NCBI GenBank assembly: GCA_963558965.1 | Contig: CAUWIT010000003.1 | Span: 1 to 64,000 of the forward strand | Origin: Gallibacter sp963558965 | GTDB lineage: Bacteria; Bacillota; Clostridia; Peptostreptococcales; Anaerovoracaceae | Direction: 5' to 3' | Length of the DNA: 64,000 nt | Shown: positions 26,373 through 35,727 of the stretch, piece by piece | Layout of the letters: each line of letters opens with the position of its first letter | Position numbering within the stretch: the first letter of the stretch is position 1 | Made by a program: the position numbers and the translations under genes | The notes under the pieces: model-generated | Told to the model about the DNA's origin: nothing | Database searches by the model: none | What the model saw: the letters and a program-made list of their open reading frames with translations, nothing else

Positions 26373-27280
26373 ACAAAGATTATTATCCTAAAAACAACAG
26401 AGAAGCATTTGAACGTTTTACTAATATTCAAAGTGATTTTCCAGTTTCTACTTCAGATCAATTGGAAAAGAAATGGGACAAAAGTGCTGATTATTGGGAG
26501 CACGAAAGAAAAAACAATCGCAAAAGCGATGAACGAATGAAAAATGCTATTAAACTTCTTACTGAAAAAGGTATTTTAAATGAGTCAACCACTCTTTGTG
26601 ATATTGGTTGCGGCCCAGGAAGATTTGCAGCTGAATTTGGCAAAGTGTGTAAAAGTGTAACAGGACTTGATATCTCTCCTAAAATGGTATCTTACGGGAT
26701 GGAACATATTAAAAGAGAAGGTCTTACAAATGTTCAGCTTAAGACTTGTGACTTTGAAAATATGGATGTAAAAGAGGAAGGTTACTACAAAGCTTTTGAT
26801 ATTGTATTTGCTTCTTTTACACCTGCTATTCACGATTTAAACAGTCTTGTTAAGGCAATGGAAATGAGTAAAGGCTATTGCTGTCTTAGCACTCATCTTA
26901 ACGACAGTTATCCTCTTAGAAGCAGAATTATGGAAGAAGTGTTTGGTAGAACATTGGAGCAAAGATGGACAGGAAGAGGTTTTTATACTATCTTCAATGA
27001 GTTGTTTTTAATGGGCTACAATCCTGAAACTAGCTACAATACTAGAACGCAGGAAAGCTCATTTGTTCCTGACAATGAGTTTGTTGAACATATTATGGAA
27101 CATATGCTTGAGGAAGACGAACAGACTGAAGAAAACAAGGAAAAAATATTAAACTGGCTAAAAGACAACTGCGATGAAAACGGTAAAATCCTTGATAATT
27201 CTTCAAATACATATGCAACTATTATTTGGGATACAAGAAATAAAGCAACTAGATGTCAGTATTATAACCATGAAAAGTAA
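26369..27280 (+). CDS. Class I SAM-dependent methyltransferase
   Basis: A 303-residue protein with the SAM-binding motif I LCDIGCGPGRFAAEFG (about residue 75), post-I acidic GLDISPKMVSYG and motif II-IV region DIVFASFTPAI. The start overlaps the ATPase stop as ATGA, so translation is coupled and it is the last gene of the importer operon. The methyl acceptor is unknown. Methyltransferases of this kind occur beside some metal or corrinoid importers, but I cannot assign a substrate. A strong terminator follows at 27311. Confidence 0.88.
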   Translation: MNKDYYPKNNREAFERFTNIQSDFPVSTSDQLEKKWDKSADYWEHERKNNRKSDERMKNAIKLLTEKGILNESTTLCDIGCGPGRFAAEFGKVCKSVTGLDISPKMVSYGMEHIKREGLTNVQLKTCDFENMDVKEEGYYKAFDIVFASFTPAIHDLNSLVKAMEMSKGYCCLSTHLNDSYPLRSRIMEEVFGRTLEQRWTGRGFYTIFNELFLMGYNPETSYNTRTQESSFVPDNEFVEHIMEHMLEEDEQTEENKEKILNWLKDNCDENGKILDNSSNTYATIIWDTRNKATRCQYYNHEK

Positions 27281-27310
27281 AAGATTTATCTAATTTAATT
27301 ATACAAACTT

Positions 27311-27357
27311 AGATGTTGGTGATGAAAAATCATTTCATTATCAGCATCTTTTTTTAT
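27311..27357 (+). terminator. Intrinsic terminator of the importer operon
   Basis: AGATGTTGGTGATGAAA pairs with TTTCATTATCAGCATCT over 17 positions (three G-U) with a 5-base loop, followed by TTTTTTTATT. The remaining bases to 27476 hold only AT-rich leader sequence of the surface-protein gene. Confidence 0.88.
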
Positions 27358-27476
27358 TGCCGCCGTAGATATAAAAATTTAAATTTTACATAGATATATA
27401 GACAATCTATAGAATACAAGATAAAATATAGAAGGTGTTAATAATATATAAAACGCGAAAGAGAGGGCAAATAATT

Positions 27477-29365
27477 ATGAATAAAAAAAAATCTTAGCAG
27501 TGACCATGGCATGTTTAATGACATTGTCTCTTGGATTTTCATCGTCTGTTTATGCTGATGAAATTTCAGTTAAAGAACAAACTAAGGTTGTTTCTGAAAA
27601 AAGTGTTGTTAAGGAAACGCCTAAATCAGTACGTATCGGTGATACTTATTACAGTACACTAAAAGAAGCTTTTGAAAATGTAAAAGCAGGAAGCCAGACA
27701 ACTGTTGTTTTAGAAGACGACTTTGTATTTACAACAAGTGATATAGTAACACTTGAAGAAGGCAAAGATGTCATTCTTAATATGAATGAACATAAAATAA
27801 CTGTTAACTCAGATTTTACAGGCAGACCTATCGTCAACAAAGGTACAATGAAAATCATTGGAAATGGTACTATAGACTCATCTGCCTCAAACACAGGCGG
27901 CTATGGAGCAGTAGACAACTACGGCACACTTGTAATAGATAATGGTACTTTTACAGGCTCTGTAAACGCAAGTGGCGCAGCAGCTAAAAATAGACCAGGT
28001 GCAACCCTTACTATAAACAATGGTACTTTCAACGGAGCAACAGCAGCCGTATACAATGAAGGTACAACTTATATTCACAATGGACTTTTTGATGGACGTT
28101 CATGTTCAGCTTGCAATTCAAAAAGCTGGGGATATACAGTTCAAAATCAAAAAAATCGCAATAGCAACGTAGAACCTAAGTTGTATTTCTACAATGGTAC
28201 AGTAATAGGTGTTCAAGGTGCATTAGCAACAGCTGCTGGTTACTCTGAAATAAGAGATGGAGAGTTTAAAACTGCACCATGCAAAAACCATCCAACTGGT
28301 AACACAGCTTTCTATGCTTTATATGTAGCTGGAGAATCAGGTAAAGTAGAAACTAATATATATGGTGGAACTTTTACATCTTCAACAAAAGCAGCAGCAT
28401 ATATTGGAAACTCAAATGATGGTGGAGATAAAAAGGAAGCTATTGCAAACTTCTACGGCGGTAAATTTGTAGGTGGCAATGGCGCAAAAGAAACAGTTCA
28501 TGTTGATAATCAACTAGGCGGTCTTGAAATTACTGGTGGAACATATCAGACTTCTGACGGTCAGAAATACGATGTTTCAGCTTATATTCCTGATGGAACA
28601 AATTTAAATCAGGATGAAAACGGCAATATAATACATAGCCACAATCTAACTCACGTTGATGCAAAAGATGCAACTTGTGAAGAAGATGGAAATATCGAAT
28701 ACTGGCATTGTGGTGACTGTAACGAATATTACAAGGATGCAGCAGGTCTAAACCAAATCCAGCAAAAGGATACAGTTATTGCTGCACTAGGTCATGATGA
28801 ACAGATTGTAAACAAAAAGGATGCAACTTGTACAGAAGATGGATACACTGGTGATAAAGTTTGTAAGAGATGTAATAAAGAATTAGAAAAGGGACAGCTT
28901 ATTGCAAAACTAGCTCACACTTACGGTGATGAATTCAATTCTGACGAAGAAAATCACTGGAAAGAATGTACTGTATGCCATGACAAAAAAGTGGAAGCAC
29001 ATCAGTTTACATGGGTTATTGACAAAGAAGCAACAGCAACAGAAACAGGTTCTAAACATGAAGAATGTACAACTTGTGGATACAAAAAAGCAAGTGTAGA
29101 AATCCCTGTACTAGCTGTAAAACCAGATCCAGAAGAACCTAGTGATACAGACAAACCTGGTGACACTGACAAGCCTGCTGATACTGACAAACCTAGCGAT
29201 AACAGTGACAACGCAAATGATAATGCAAATACAGATAAGGATACAGATGTTCCTCAGACAGGAGATCAGACAACTGTAGGTCTATTTACTCTACTTCTTA
29301 CAATGAGTGGACTTCTTATCGCAATCCTAGCAGTATCAAGAAAAAAGAGCACATCTGAAAAATAA
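27477..29365 (+). CDS. Sortase-anchored surface protein; start codon out of frame by one base
   Basis: From ATG 27477 (GAGAGG upstream) the frame stops after six codons; adding one A to the nine-A run at 27483-27491 would give MNKKKILAVTMACLMTLSLG and a normal signal peptide joined to the long frame, which runs to 29365. The mature part has beta-helix-like repeats (NGTFTG, NGTFNGA, GGTFTS, GGKFVGG, about residues 90-350), then four CxxC-containing modules (about 380-540), a DTDKP-type repeat linker and the sorting signal VPQTGD, hydrophobic helix and RKK tail. GTG 27500 could initiate but lacks a ribosome-binding site and a charged n-region. Function: probably adhesion or display. Confidence 0.8.
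27483..27491 (+). repeat. A9 homopolymer tract at the surface-protein start
   Basis: Nine consecutive A directly after ATGAAT. Length nine puts the upstream ATG out of frame with the 1.9-kb reading frame; length ten would restore it. It may be a phase-variable tract, a site of transcriptional slippage, or a sequencing/assembly error. Confidence 0.85.
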
Positions 29366-29391
29366 ATAAAAATACAATTCATAAAAAAATA

Positions 29392-29419
29392 CCGCTTTCA
29401 AAATGAAAGCGGATTTTTT
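29392..29419. terminator. Bidirectional terminator between surface-protein gene and eno
   Basis: Perfect arms CCGCTTTCA (29392-29400) and TGAAAGCGG (29404-29412), AAA loop, TTTTTT after it on the plus strand and TATTTTTTT on the minus strand. Confidence 0.92.
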
Positions 29420-29433
29420 AATTCATTTCTCAA

Positions 29434-30723
29434 CTATTTAAGATTGTAAAATGCATCGTTACCAGCGTATTCTGCTGCTATATCCAGCATATCTTCAATT
29501 CTTAGAAGCTGGTTGTATTTAGCGATTCTGTCTGTTCTTGATAGAGAACCAGTCTTAATCTGTCCAGCGTTTAGACCTACAACGATATCAGCAATTGTAA
29601 CGTCTTCTGTTTCACCAGATCTGTGTGAAACTACAGCAGTGTAACCTGCTTTTTTAGCCATTTCAATAGCATCAAAAGTTTCTGTTAATGTACCAATCTG
29701 GTTAACTTTGATTAGGATTGAGTTAGCAATACCCTTTTCAATACCTTCAGCTAGTCTTTCAGTATTTGTAACAAATAAGTCATCACCTACTAGCTGAACT
29801 CTGTCACCTAGTCTGTCAGTTAGAACTTTCCATCCATCCCAGTCATCTTCTGCAAGACCGTCTTCAATAGAGATAATTGGATATTTGTCACATAGCATTT
29901 CATAGTAAGCTACCATTTCTTCAGCATTTCTTGTAACGCCTTCACCAGTTAGCTTGTAATCATTTGCTTCTGCATCATAAAATTCACTTGCAGCTACGTC
30001 TAAAGCAATCTTAACGTCATCTCCTGGTTTGTAACCAGCTTTTTCAATAGCTTCGATAATTGCTGCAATAGCTTCTTCGTTTGTGTTTAGGTTTGGAGCA
30101 AATCCGCCTTCATCACCAACAGCTGTATTTAGGCCCTTACCCTTTAAAACTGCCTTTAAGCTGTGGAACACTTCTGCACCCATTCTTAGAGCTTCTCTAA
30201 ATGTTGGAGCTCCTACAGGCATAATCATAAATTCCTGAATATCTACAGTGTTATCAGCATGTGAACCACCGTTTAGGATATTCATCATTGGTGTTGGTAA
30301 TACTTTACCGTTTACTCCGCCTAGATATTTAAATAGAGGCATACCTAGTGTTGCAGCAGCAGCATCAGCTACAGCCATTGAAACTCCTAAAATAGCATTT
30401 GCACCTAGCTTACCTTTGTTTGGTGTTCCGTCTAGTTCAATAAGAGTTTTGTCTAGTCCTACCTGGTCAAATGGATCCATACCGCAGATTTTGTCAGCGA
30501 TAATATTGTTAACATTGTCTACAGCCGTTAAAGTACCTTTTCCTAGGTATCTGTCTTTGTCGCCGTCTCTTAGTTCTACTGCTTCGTGGATACCTGTTGA
30601 AGCACCTGATGGAACGATTGCTCTTCCTACAAATTCTTCATCGATTACTACTTCAACTTCAACTGTTGGGTTACCTCTTGAGTCAAGTACCTCTCTTGCG
30701 TATACATCAGTAATTTCAAACAT
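29434..30723 (-). CDS. eno: Enolase
   Basis: Converts 2-phosphoglycerate to phosphoenolpyruvate. Hallmarks: REVLDSRGNPTVEVEV at the N-terminus, GDEGGFAPNL, Mg ligands in IALDVAASEF, SIEDGLAEDDW and GDDLFVTN, the catalytic lysine in ILIKVNQIGTLTET, and SHRSGETED. I use ATG 30723 (429 residues, MFEITDVYARE) with AGGAGG seven bases upstream; an upstream in-frame start has no such support. Last gene of gap-pgk-tpiA-eno; gpmI/gpmA is missing from this operon. Confidence 0.98.
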   Translation of the reverse strand: MFEITDVYAREVLDSRGNPTVEVEVVIDEEFVGRAIVPSGASTGIHEAVELRDGDKDRYLGKGTLTAVDNVNNIIADKICGMDPFDQVGLDKTLIELDGTPNKGKLGANAILGVSMAVADAAAATLGMPLFKYLGGVNGKVLPTPMMNILNGGSHADNTVDIQEFMIMPVGAPTFREALRMGAEVFHSLKAVLKGKGLNTAVGDEGGFAPNLNTNEEAIAAIIEAIEKAGYKPGDDVKIALDVAASEFYDAEANDYKLTGEGVTRNAEEMVAYYEMLCDKYPIISIEDGLAEDDWDGWKVLTDRLGDRVQLVGDDLFVTNTERLAEGIEKGIANSILIKVNQIGTLTETFDAIEMAKKAGYTAVVSHRSGETEDVTIADIVVGLNAGQIKTGSLSRTDRIAKYNQLLRIEDMLDIAAEYAGNDAFYNLK

Positions 30724-30733
30724 TTTGGTCCTC

Positions 30734-31480
30734 CTAAAAATCAATAATGTCCATAAAGTCTCTTGGTTTTAAGCTTGCACCACCAACTAGGCCTCCATCG
30801 ATTTCGGCCATGTTCATAATTTCAGTAGCATTTGCCGGTTTTACACTTCCGCCGTACTGAATTACAACCTTATCACCAGTTTCTTCATCGTAAAGTTTTT
30901 CAATTGTGTCTCTGATAAATCCACACATTTCATTTGCCTGCTCTGGAGTTGCTGTTCTACCAGTTCCAATAGCCCAAACTGGTTCATATGCGATTACAAG
31001 TTTTGAAACCTGCTCTTTTGTAAGGTCTTTTAGTCCGCCTTTTAGCTGAGTTTCAACAACTTCAAACTCCTTGCCTGCATCTCTATCTTCTAAAACTTCT
31101 CCTACACACATAATAGGTGTAATTGAAGTTTCAAAAAGCTTATGTAATTTTTTATTAACTGTTTCATCAGTTTCAGCAAAGTACTGTCTTCTTTCGCTGT
31201 GACCGATTACACAATAATCAACACCGATTTCTTCAAGCATTGAAACTGAAATTTCTCCAGTAAACGCTCCTTCATCTTCGAAGTGAACATTTTGTGCTCC
31301 AACTCCAATACCAGTGCCTTTAAAGATTTCAACTAGAGCTTCAAGATCTGTAAAAGGTGCGCAAATTGCTGTCTTTACATCTGTATCTTTGTAAAGAGAT
31401 TTAAACTCTTCTGCAAAAGCAATAGCTTCCTTTTTAGTCTTAAACATCTTCCAGTTACCTGCAATAAATGGTATTCTCAT
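30734..31480 (-). CDS. tpiA: Triosephosphate isomerase
   Basis: Interconverts dihydroxyacetone phosphate and glyceraldehyde 3-phosphate. GNWKMFKT at the N-terminus (catalytic Lys), the catalytic His in CVIGHSERR, the catalytic Glu in YEPVWAIGTG (loop 6 follows: GRTATPEQ) and QYGGSVKP are intact. 248 residues is the normal length. It begins nine bases after pgk and ends ten bases before eno. Confidence 0.98.
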   Translation of the reverse strand: MRIPFIAGNWKMFKTKKEAIAFAEEFKSLYKDTDVKTAICAPFTDLEALVEIFKGTGIGVGAQNVHFEDEGAFTGEISVSMLEEIGVDYCVIGHSERRQYFAETDETVNKKLHKLFETSITPIMCVGEVLEDRDAGKEFEVVETQLKGGLKDLTKEQVSKLVIAYEPVWAIGTGRTATPEQANEMCGFIRDTIEKLYDEETGDKVVIQYGGSVKPANATEIMNMAEIDGGLVGGASLKPRDFMDIIDF

Positions 31481-31489
31481 CTTTATCTC

Positions 31490-32674
31490 CTATTTGTCCT
31501 GTAATACTGCAATACCAGGTAAAACCTTACCTTCTAGGTATTCCATTGATGCTCCGCCACCTGTTGAAATATGGCTCATCTTATCACCTAGTTTAAACTG
31601 TTCAACTGCAGCTGCACTATCTCCACCGCCGATAATTGTAATAGCATCGCTGTCTGCAAGTGCCTGTGCTACGCCTTTAGTTCCGTCTTCGAAGTTAGGC
31701 ATTTCGAAAACACCCATAGGGCCATTCCACACAATAGTATTTGCCTTAGCGATTTCTTCTGCAAATAGAGCTACTGTTTTAGGTCCAATATCCATACCCA
31801 TCATATCAGCAGGAATGGCAGTTGAGTCTACCACAACTTTTTTTGCATCATTAGAGAATTCTGATGCGCACACTGTGTCTATAGGAATAAGCATCTTAAC
31901 GCCTTTTTCCTCTGCATCTTTCATAAGTTTAGCAGCCAACTGGATGCTTTCTTCGTCTAGTAGAGATGTTCCGATTTCATATCCCTTAGACTTGAAAAAT
32001 GTGTAAGCCATGCCGCCACCAACTAGCAATACATCAACTTTGTTTAAAAGATTTTCAATCAAAGGAATCTTGTCGCTAACTTTAGCACCACCCATAATTG
32101 CAAGAAGTGGTCTCTTTGGATTTTCAACTGCATTGCCTAAGTATTCAACTTCTTTTTCAATTAAAAATCCTGATACTGCTGGTAGATAATCAGCAACACC
32201 TGCTGTTGAACAATGAGCTCTGTGAGCTGTACCAAAAGCATCGTTTACAAAGATTTCTGCTAAGTCTGCTAGTTCCTTTGAAAAACCTGGTTCATTTTTA
32301 GTTTCTTCTTTTCTAAATCTAGTATTTTCTAAAAGCATTACCTGTCCTGCCTCTAGGCCTGCTGCTGCTTTTTTAACTTCTTCATCTACTACTGTTGGTG
32401 AAGAGATAAATAAAACATCCTTTTCAATTAGCTGCCCTAGTCTTTCGGCTACTGGTGCCAATGTGTATTCCATATTAGCTTCGCCCTTAGGTCTACCCAT
32501 ATGAGACATGATAATAATTTTAGCATCGTTTTCAATTAAGTAATTAATTGTAGGAAGAGCTGCTCTAATACGAACATCGTCTGTAATTTTCCCTTCCTTC
32601 ATAGGTACGTTAAAGTCACATCTTACGATAACCTTTTTACCTTTAACTTCAATATCCTTAACTGTTTTTTTCAT
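31490..32674 (-). CDS. pgk: Phosphoglycerate kinase
   Basis: Produces ATP from 1,3-bisphosphoglycerate. The family signature VIVRCDFNVPMKEGKITDD near residue 15, SHMGRPKG, ENTRFRKEETKNEP, GGAKVSDKI, and WNGPMGVFE with GGGDSAAAVE in the C-lobe are all intact. 394 residues is standard. A GC-rich hairpin (32711-32742) lies between gap and this gene and may set their relative expression. Confidence 0.98.
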   Translation of the reverse strand: MKKTVKDIEVKGKKVIVRCDFNVPMKEGKITDDVRIRAALPTINYLIENDAKIIIMSHMGRPKGEANMEYTLAPVAERLGQLIEKDVLFISSPTVVDEEVKKAAAGLEAGQVMLLENTRFRKEETKNEPGFSKELADLAEIFVNDAFGTAHRAHCSTAGVADYLPAVSGFLIEKEVEYLGNAVENPKRPLLAIMGGAKVSDKIPLIENLLNKVDVLLVGGGMAYTFFKSKGYEIGTSLLDEESIQLAAKLMKDAEEKGVKMLIPIDTVCASEFSNDAKKVVVDSTAIPADMMGMDIGPKTVALFAEEIAKANTIVWNGPMGVFEMPNFEDGTKGVAQALADSDAITIIGGGDSAAAVEQFKLGDKMSHISTGGGASMEYLEGKVLPGIAVLQDK

Positions 32675-32710
32675 TAAACTACCCTCTCGTGTTGTTTGTA
32701 ATAACGCAAA

Positions 32711-32742
32711 CTATGCCGCTGAGTAAAAACCTAGCGGCATAG
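32711..32742 (-). terminator. Intra-operonic hairpin between gap and pgk
   Basis: Perfect 10-bp arms CTATGCCGCT (32711-32720) and AGCGGCATAG (32733-32742). On the minus strand it is followed by TTTGCGTTATT, only a weak U-tract, so partial termination or mRNA processing/stabilisation of gap is likelier than a full stop. Confidence 0.6.
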
Positions 32743-32758
32743 AGAAAAACATTTTCAA

Positions 32759-33775
32759 TTATTTATTGTCTACTTCGCACATGTGTTTCATCATGTCTAG
32801 ACATTTGCATGAATAACCGAATTCGTTGTCATAGTATGCAACTAGTTTAAAGAACTTATCGTTTAGTTCAATACCCTGTCTTGCATCGAAGATTGAAGTG
32901 TTTGGATCTCCGATAAAGTCTCCTGAAACTACTTCGTCATCTACGTATTCTAGGATACCTTTTAGATATGTTTCTGAAGCTTCTTTAACCTTAGCACAGA
33001 TTTCTTCGTATGAAGTTGCTTTTTCTAGTACTAAGTTTAAGTCTACGATTGAAACGTCTGCAGTTGGAACTCTGTAAGAGATACCTGTCATCTTACCCTG
33101 TAGTTCAGGGATAACTAATCCTACTGCTTTTGCAGCACCTGTAGTTGTTGGGATAATGTTTCCAAATACAGATCTACCAGTTCTCCAGTCTTTCATTGAT
33201 CTTGCGTCTACAACTTTCTGTTTAGCTGTTGCTGCATGGATTGTTGACATAAGGCCTTCTTTTATTCCCCAGTTGTCCTGGATTACTTTTGCTAAAGGAG
33301 CTAAGCAGTTTGTTGTGCATGATGCATTTGAAACTACCTGGTATTCCTTTTTGTAATCTTCATGGTTTACACCAACAACAAATGTTGGAGTTTCTTTGTC
33401 TTTTGCAGGTGCTGAGATAAGTACTTTTTTTGCTCCTGCTTTAATATGATCCATAGCCTTTTCAGTAGTTGTATATGCACCTGTTCCTTCAAGGATGTAC
33501 TCTGCTCCACATTCGCCCCATGGAATATTAATAGCCTGTTCTTCGCTGTATACAGGAATCTTTTTGCCGTCGATTGTAATACCATCTTCGTAAACACCTA
33601 GTTCTCCTGGGAATCTACCAAATGTTGAATCGTACTTAAGCATGTAAACAAGATAATCCTTATCTGCATTACGAACATTGATACCACAAATATCGATGTC
33701 CTTATCGCCGTATGCCGCACGAATTACAACTCTACTGATACGACCAAATCCACTAATACCAACTTTAACTGCCAT
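32759..33775 (-). CDS. gap: Glyceraldehyde-3-phosphate dehydrogenase, divergent cofactor site
   Basis: Phosphorylating GAPDH: catalytic Cys153 in SNASCTTNC, TIHAATAKQKVVD, NIIPTTTGAAKAVG and YDNEFGYSCK are present, 338 residues. Two cofactor-site features differ from the usual family: GFGRISR has Ser14 where the third Rossmann glycine is normally found, and INVRNADKDY has Val34 where an Asp normally binds the NAD ribose. Altered NAD/NADP preference is possible. First gene of the glycolytic operon; a cggR-type repressor, common before gap in Firmicutes, is absent, and rpoN is directly upstream. Confidence 0.95.
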   Translation of the reverse strand: MAVKVGISGFGRISRVVIRAAYGDKDIDICGINVRNADKDYLVYMLKYDSTFGRFPGELGVYEDGITIDGKKIPVYSEEQAINIPWGECGAEYILEGTGAYTTTEKAMDHIKAGAKKVLISAPAKDKETPTFVVGVNHEDYKKEYQVVSNASCTTNCLAPLAKVIQDNWGIKEGLMSTIHAATAKQKVVDARSMKDWRTGRSVFGNIIPTTTGAAKAVGLVIPELQGKMTGISYRVPTADVSIVDLNLVLEKATSYEEICAKVKEASETYLKGILEYVDDEVVSGDFIGDPNTSIFDARQGIELNDKFFKLVAYYDNEFGYSCKCLDMMKHMCEVDNK

Positions 33776-33841
33776 ATTATCCTCCTTAAATTCATAAATT
33801 GAATATTGAATAGTTAAATAAAATTTATATATTAATTGTTA

Positions 33842-35209
33842 TTAATATCTCTTTCGTTTTGATGATGATAATATACCTAGCTCATCTCTGTATTTTGCTA
33901 CAGTTCTCCTTGAAATATCAAAGCCTTTTGCTTTTAACATCTCTGCTAGCTTCTGATCGCTGTATGGAGACTTTGTATCTTCACCATCGATTATTTCTTT
34001 TAAATACGTCTTAATACTATTTGATGAAATCCCCTCTCCTTTTGAAGATGAAACTCCTGCTGAGAAAAAGAATTTAAGTTCATAAACTCCTCTACTGCAT
34101 TGCAGATATTTTCCATTGATAGCCCTGCTTACTGTAGACTCGTGTATATCTAACTCATCTGCAATTTCTTTTAAAGTCATAGTCTTAAGATATTTTTCAC
34201 CATTGTCAAAAAATTCTTTTTGATGATTTACTATAGACTTTGAAACATTTAAAATAGTATTTTTTCTTTGTTCTATACTTCTAATCAACCAAATGGCTGA
34301 TTCAATTTTTTCAGATAAATAATTTTTTACTGACTCATCGCCTTTATTTTCTCTTAAAAGCTTTTCATAATATGAACTAACCATAAGTTGTGGTACAGTG
34401 CCATCACTTAGCTCTATATCATATCCGCCATATTGATTTTTATTTACAAATACATCTGGAACTATATAAGTTGTCTTTTGATTTGTACTAAAATATGCTC
34501 CAGGTTTTGGATTTAAACTTCTAATTAAATCTGTTATTTCTTGAACTTCCTTTTTACCCATAGACATGGATTTTGAGATATCGCTCACTTTGTTACTAGC
34601 TATTTCCTCTAAATGCTCGTCTATAATTTTTTCAGTCTGTTCATCTAATCTGCCTGTTAGTTGAAGCTGTATCTTTAGACACTCTTTTAAGTCTCTTGCT
34701 CCAACTCCCATGGGATCAAACTGCTTTATCTTATCTAAAACTTCATTGACTTTTTCAGCAGTTTTTCCAAGTTTAACCGCTATATCCTCTACATCTAAAG
34801 TCAAATATCCATTTTCATCGATATTTTCAATAATGTATTTACCTATATTTGACTCTTCTTTATCTATACATACAAATTGCAACTGAAACAACAAATACTC
34901 GATTAGAGTAGTCTCAGTTGTACCGTAATTTTCATAATTGTTTTCTTCGTCTTCGTTATATGAACCGCCTACCTTTGGCTGTCCACCGTATTGACCAATT
35001 AGCTGACCTATAGCTTCTTCCCTTGTTATCTTTTCCTTTGTAGCATTTTCTAAAGGCTGTTCTAACACTGGATTTGAGACTAATTGTTCATTTACAAATG
35101 ACTCCAATTCGTAACTGTTGTATTGCAAAATCTGAATAGCTTGCAACAATTCAGGAGTCATTACTAGCTTTTGCTCTTGTTTTATTGTAAGATCATATCC
35201 TAGCTTCAT
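33842..35209 (-). CDS. rpoN: RNA polymerase sigma-54 factor
   Basis: Alternative sigma factor for -24/-12 promoters that need enhancer-binding ATPases. Region I starts KLGYDLTIKQEQKLVMTPELLQAIQILQYNSYELESFV, the core-binding region is central, and the C-terminus has the HTH (TLKEIADELDIHESTVSRAINGKY) and an RpoN box SRRTVAKYRDELGI. 455 residues is typical. No enhancer-binding activator and no clear -24/-12 promoter were seen in the window. It sits just before gap (66-base spacer). Confidence 0.96.
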   Translation of the reverse strand: MKLGYDLTIKQEQKLVMTPELLQAIQILQYNSYELESFVNEQLVSNPVLEQPLENATKEKITREEAIGQLIGQYGGQPKVGGSYNEDEENNYENYGTTETTLIEYLLFQLQFVCIDKEESNIGKYIIENIDENGYLTLDVEDIAVKLGKTAEKVNEVLDKIKQFDPMGVGARDLKECLKIQLQLTGRLDEQTEKIIDEHLEEIASNKVSDISKSMSMGKKEVQEITDLIRSLNPKPGAYFSTNQKTTYIVPDVFVNKNQYGGYDIELSDGTVPQLMVSSYYEKLLRENKGDESVKNYLSEKIESAIWLIRSIEQRKNTILNVSKSIVNHQKEFFDNGEKYLKTMTLKEIADELDIHESTVSRAINGKYLQCSRGVYELKFFFSAGVSSSKGEGISSNSIKTYLKEIIDGEDTKSPYSDQKLAEMLKAKGFDISRRTVAKYRDELGILSSSKRKRY

Positions 35210-35256
35210 AATTTACTCCCTCGCACACTTACCTTATTATACACTAATTGCACATG

Positions 35257-35727
35257 TTATTTCAACCCTGGATAGCCTAATTGTCTCAATGCTTCAAACA
35301 ATATTATGTTTCCACAGTTTGATAGATTTAAGGATCTAAGTCTAGTATTTTCGCTCATAGGTATGCGAATGGCTTGTTCTTGGTTTGCAGCTATAAAATC
35401 CTTTGGCAATCCTCGTGTTTCTCTACCAAAAAGTATCATATCATCGTCCTGAAACTCCACTTCTGAATAAATCTTACCACCTTTTGTAGTTGCTAAAAAT
35501 TTACGTTTATCCTTGTATTTTTCCAAAAATTCATCAAGGCTTTCGTGGATTTCCAAATCAACGTGTTGCCAGTAATCAAGACCTGCTCTTTTTACTGCTT
35601 TATCGTCTATTCTAAATCCAAGTGGTTTAACTAAATGTAATTTTGTGTTTGTTGCTGCACATGTACGTGCTATGTTGCCTGTATTACCAGGAATCTCCGG
35701 CTCAACAAAAACTATATGCAAAGACAT
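35257..35727 (-). CDS. trmL: tRNA (cytidine/uridine-34) 2'-O-methyltransferase TrmL
   Basis: SPOUT-fold methyltransferase that modifies the wobble base of leucine tRNAs. The 156 residues are nearly all catalytic domain: VFVEPEIPGNTGNIARTCAATN, LVKPLGF, ILFGRETRGLP and the knot-forming IPM-ENTRLRSLNLSNCGNI. Length matches TrmL/CspR (about 155). Upstream of rpoN in the same direction with a 47-base gap. Confidence 0.94.
   Translation of the reverse strand: MSLHIVFVEPEIPGNTGNIARTCAATNTKLHLVKPLGFRIDDKAVKRAGLDYWQHVDLEIHESLDEFLEKYKDKRKFLATTKGGKIYSEVEFQDDDMILFGRETRGLPKDFIAANQEQAIRIPMSENTRLRSLNLSNCGNIILFEALRQLGYPGLK

Noticed and set aside
27500..29365. GTG 27500 as the true start of the surface protein
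   Set aside because: No ribosome-binding site and no charged n-region; the codons just upstream in the same frame complete a signal peptide that joins ATG 27477 with one extra A.
30723..30744. Longer enolase N-terminus
   Set aside because: The extra seven residues cover the AGGAGG site that serves ATG 30723 and are absent from enolases in general.
33776..33841. Sigma-54 (-24/-12) promoter before gap, given the adjacent rpoN
   Set aside because: No TGGCAC-N5-TTGCA-like pair is present in the spacer; the region is plain AT-rich DNA.
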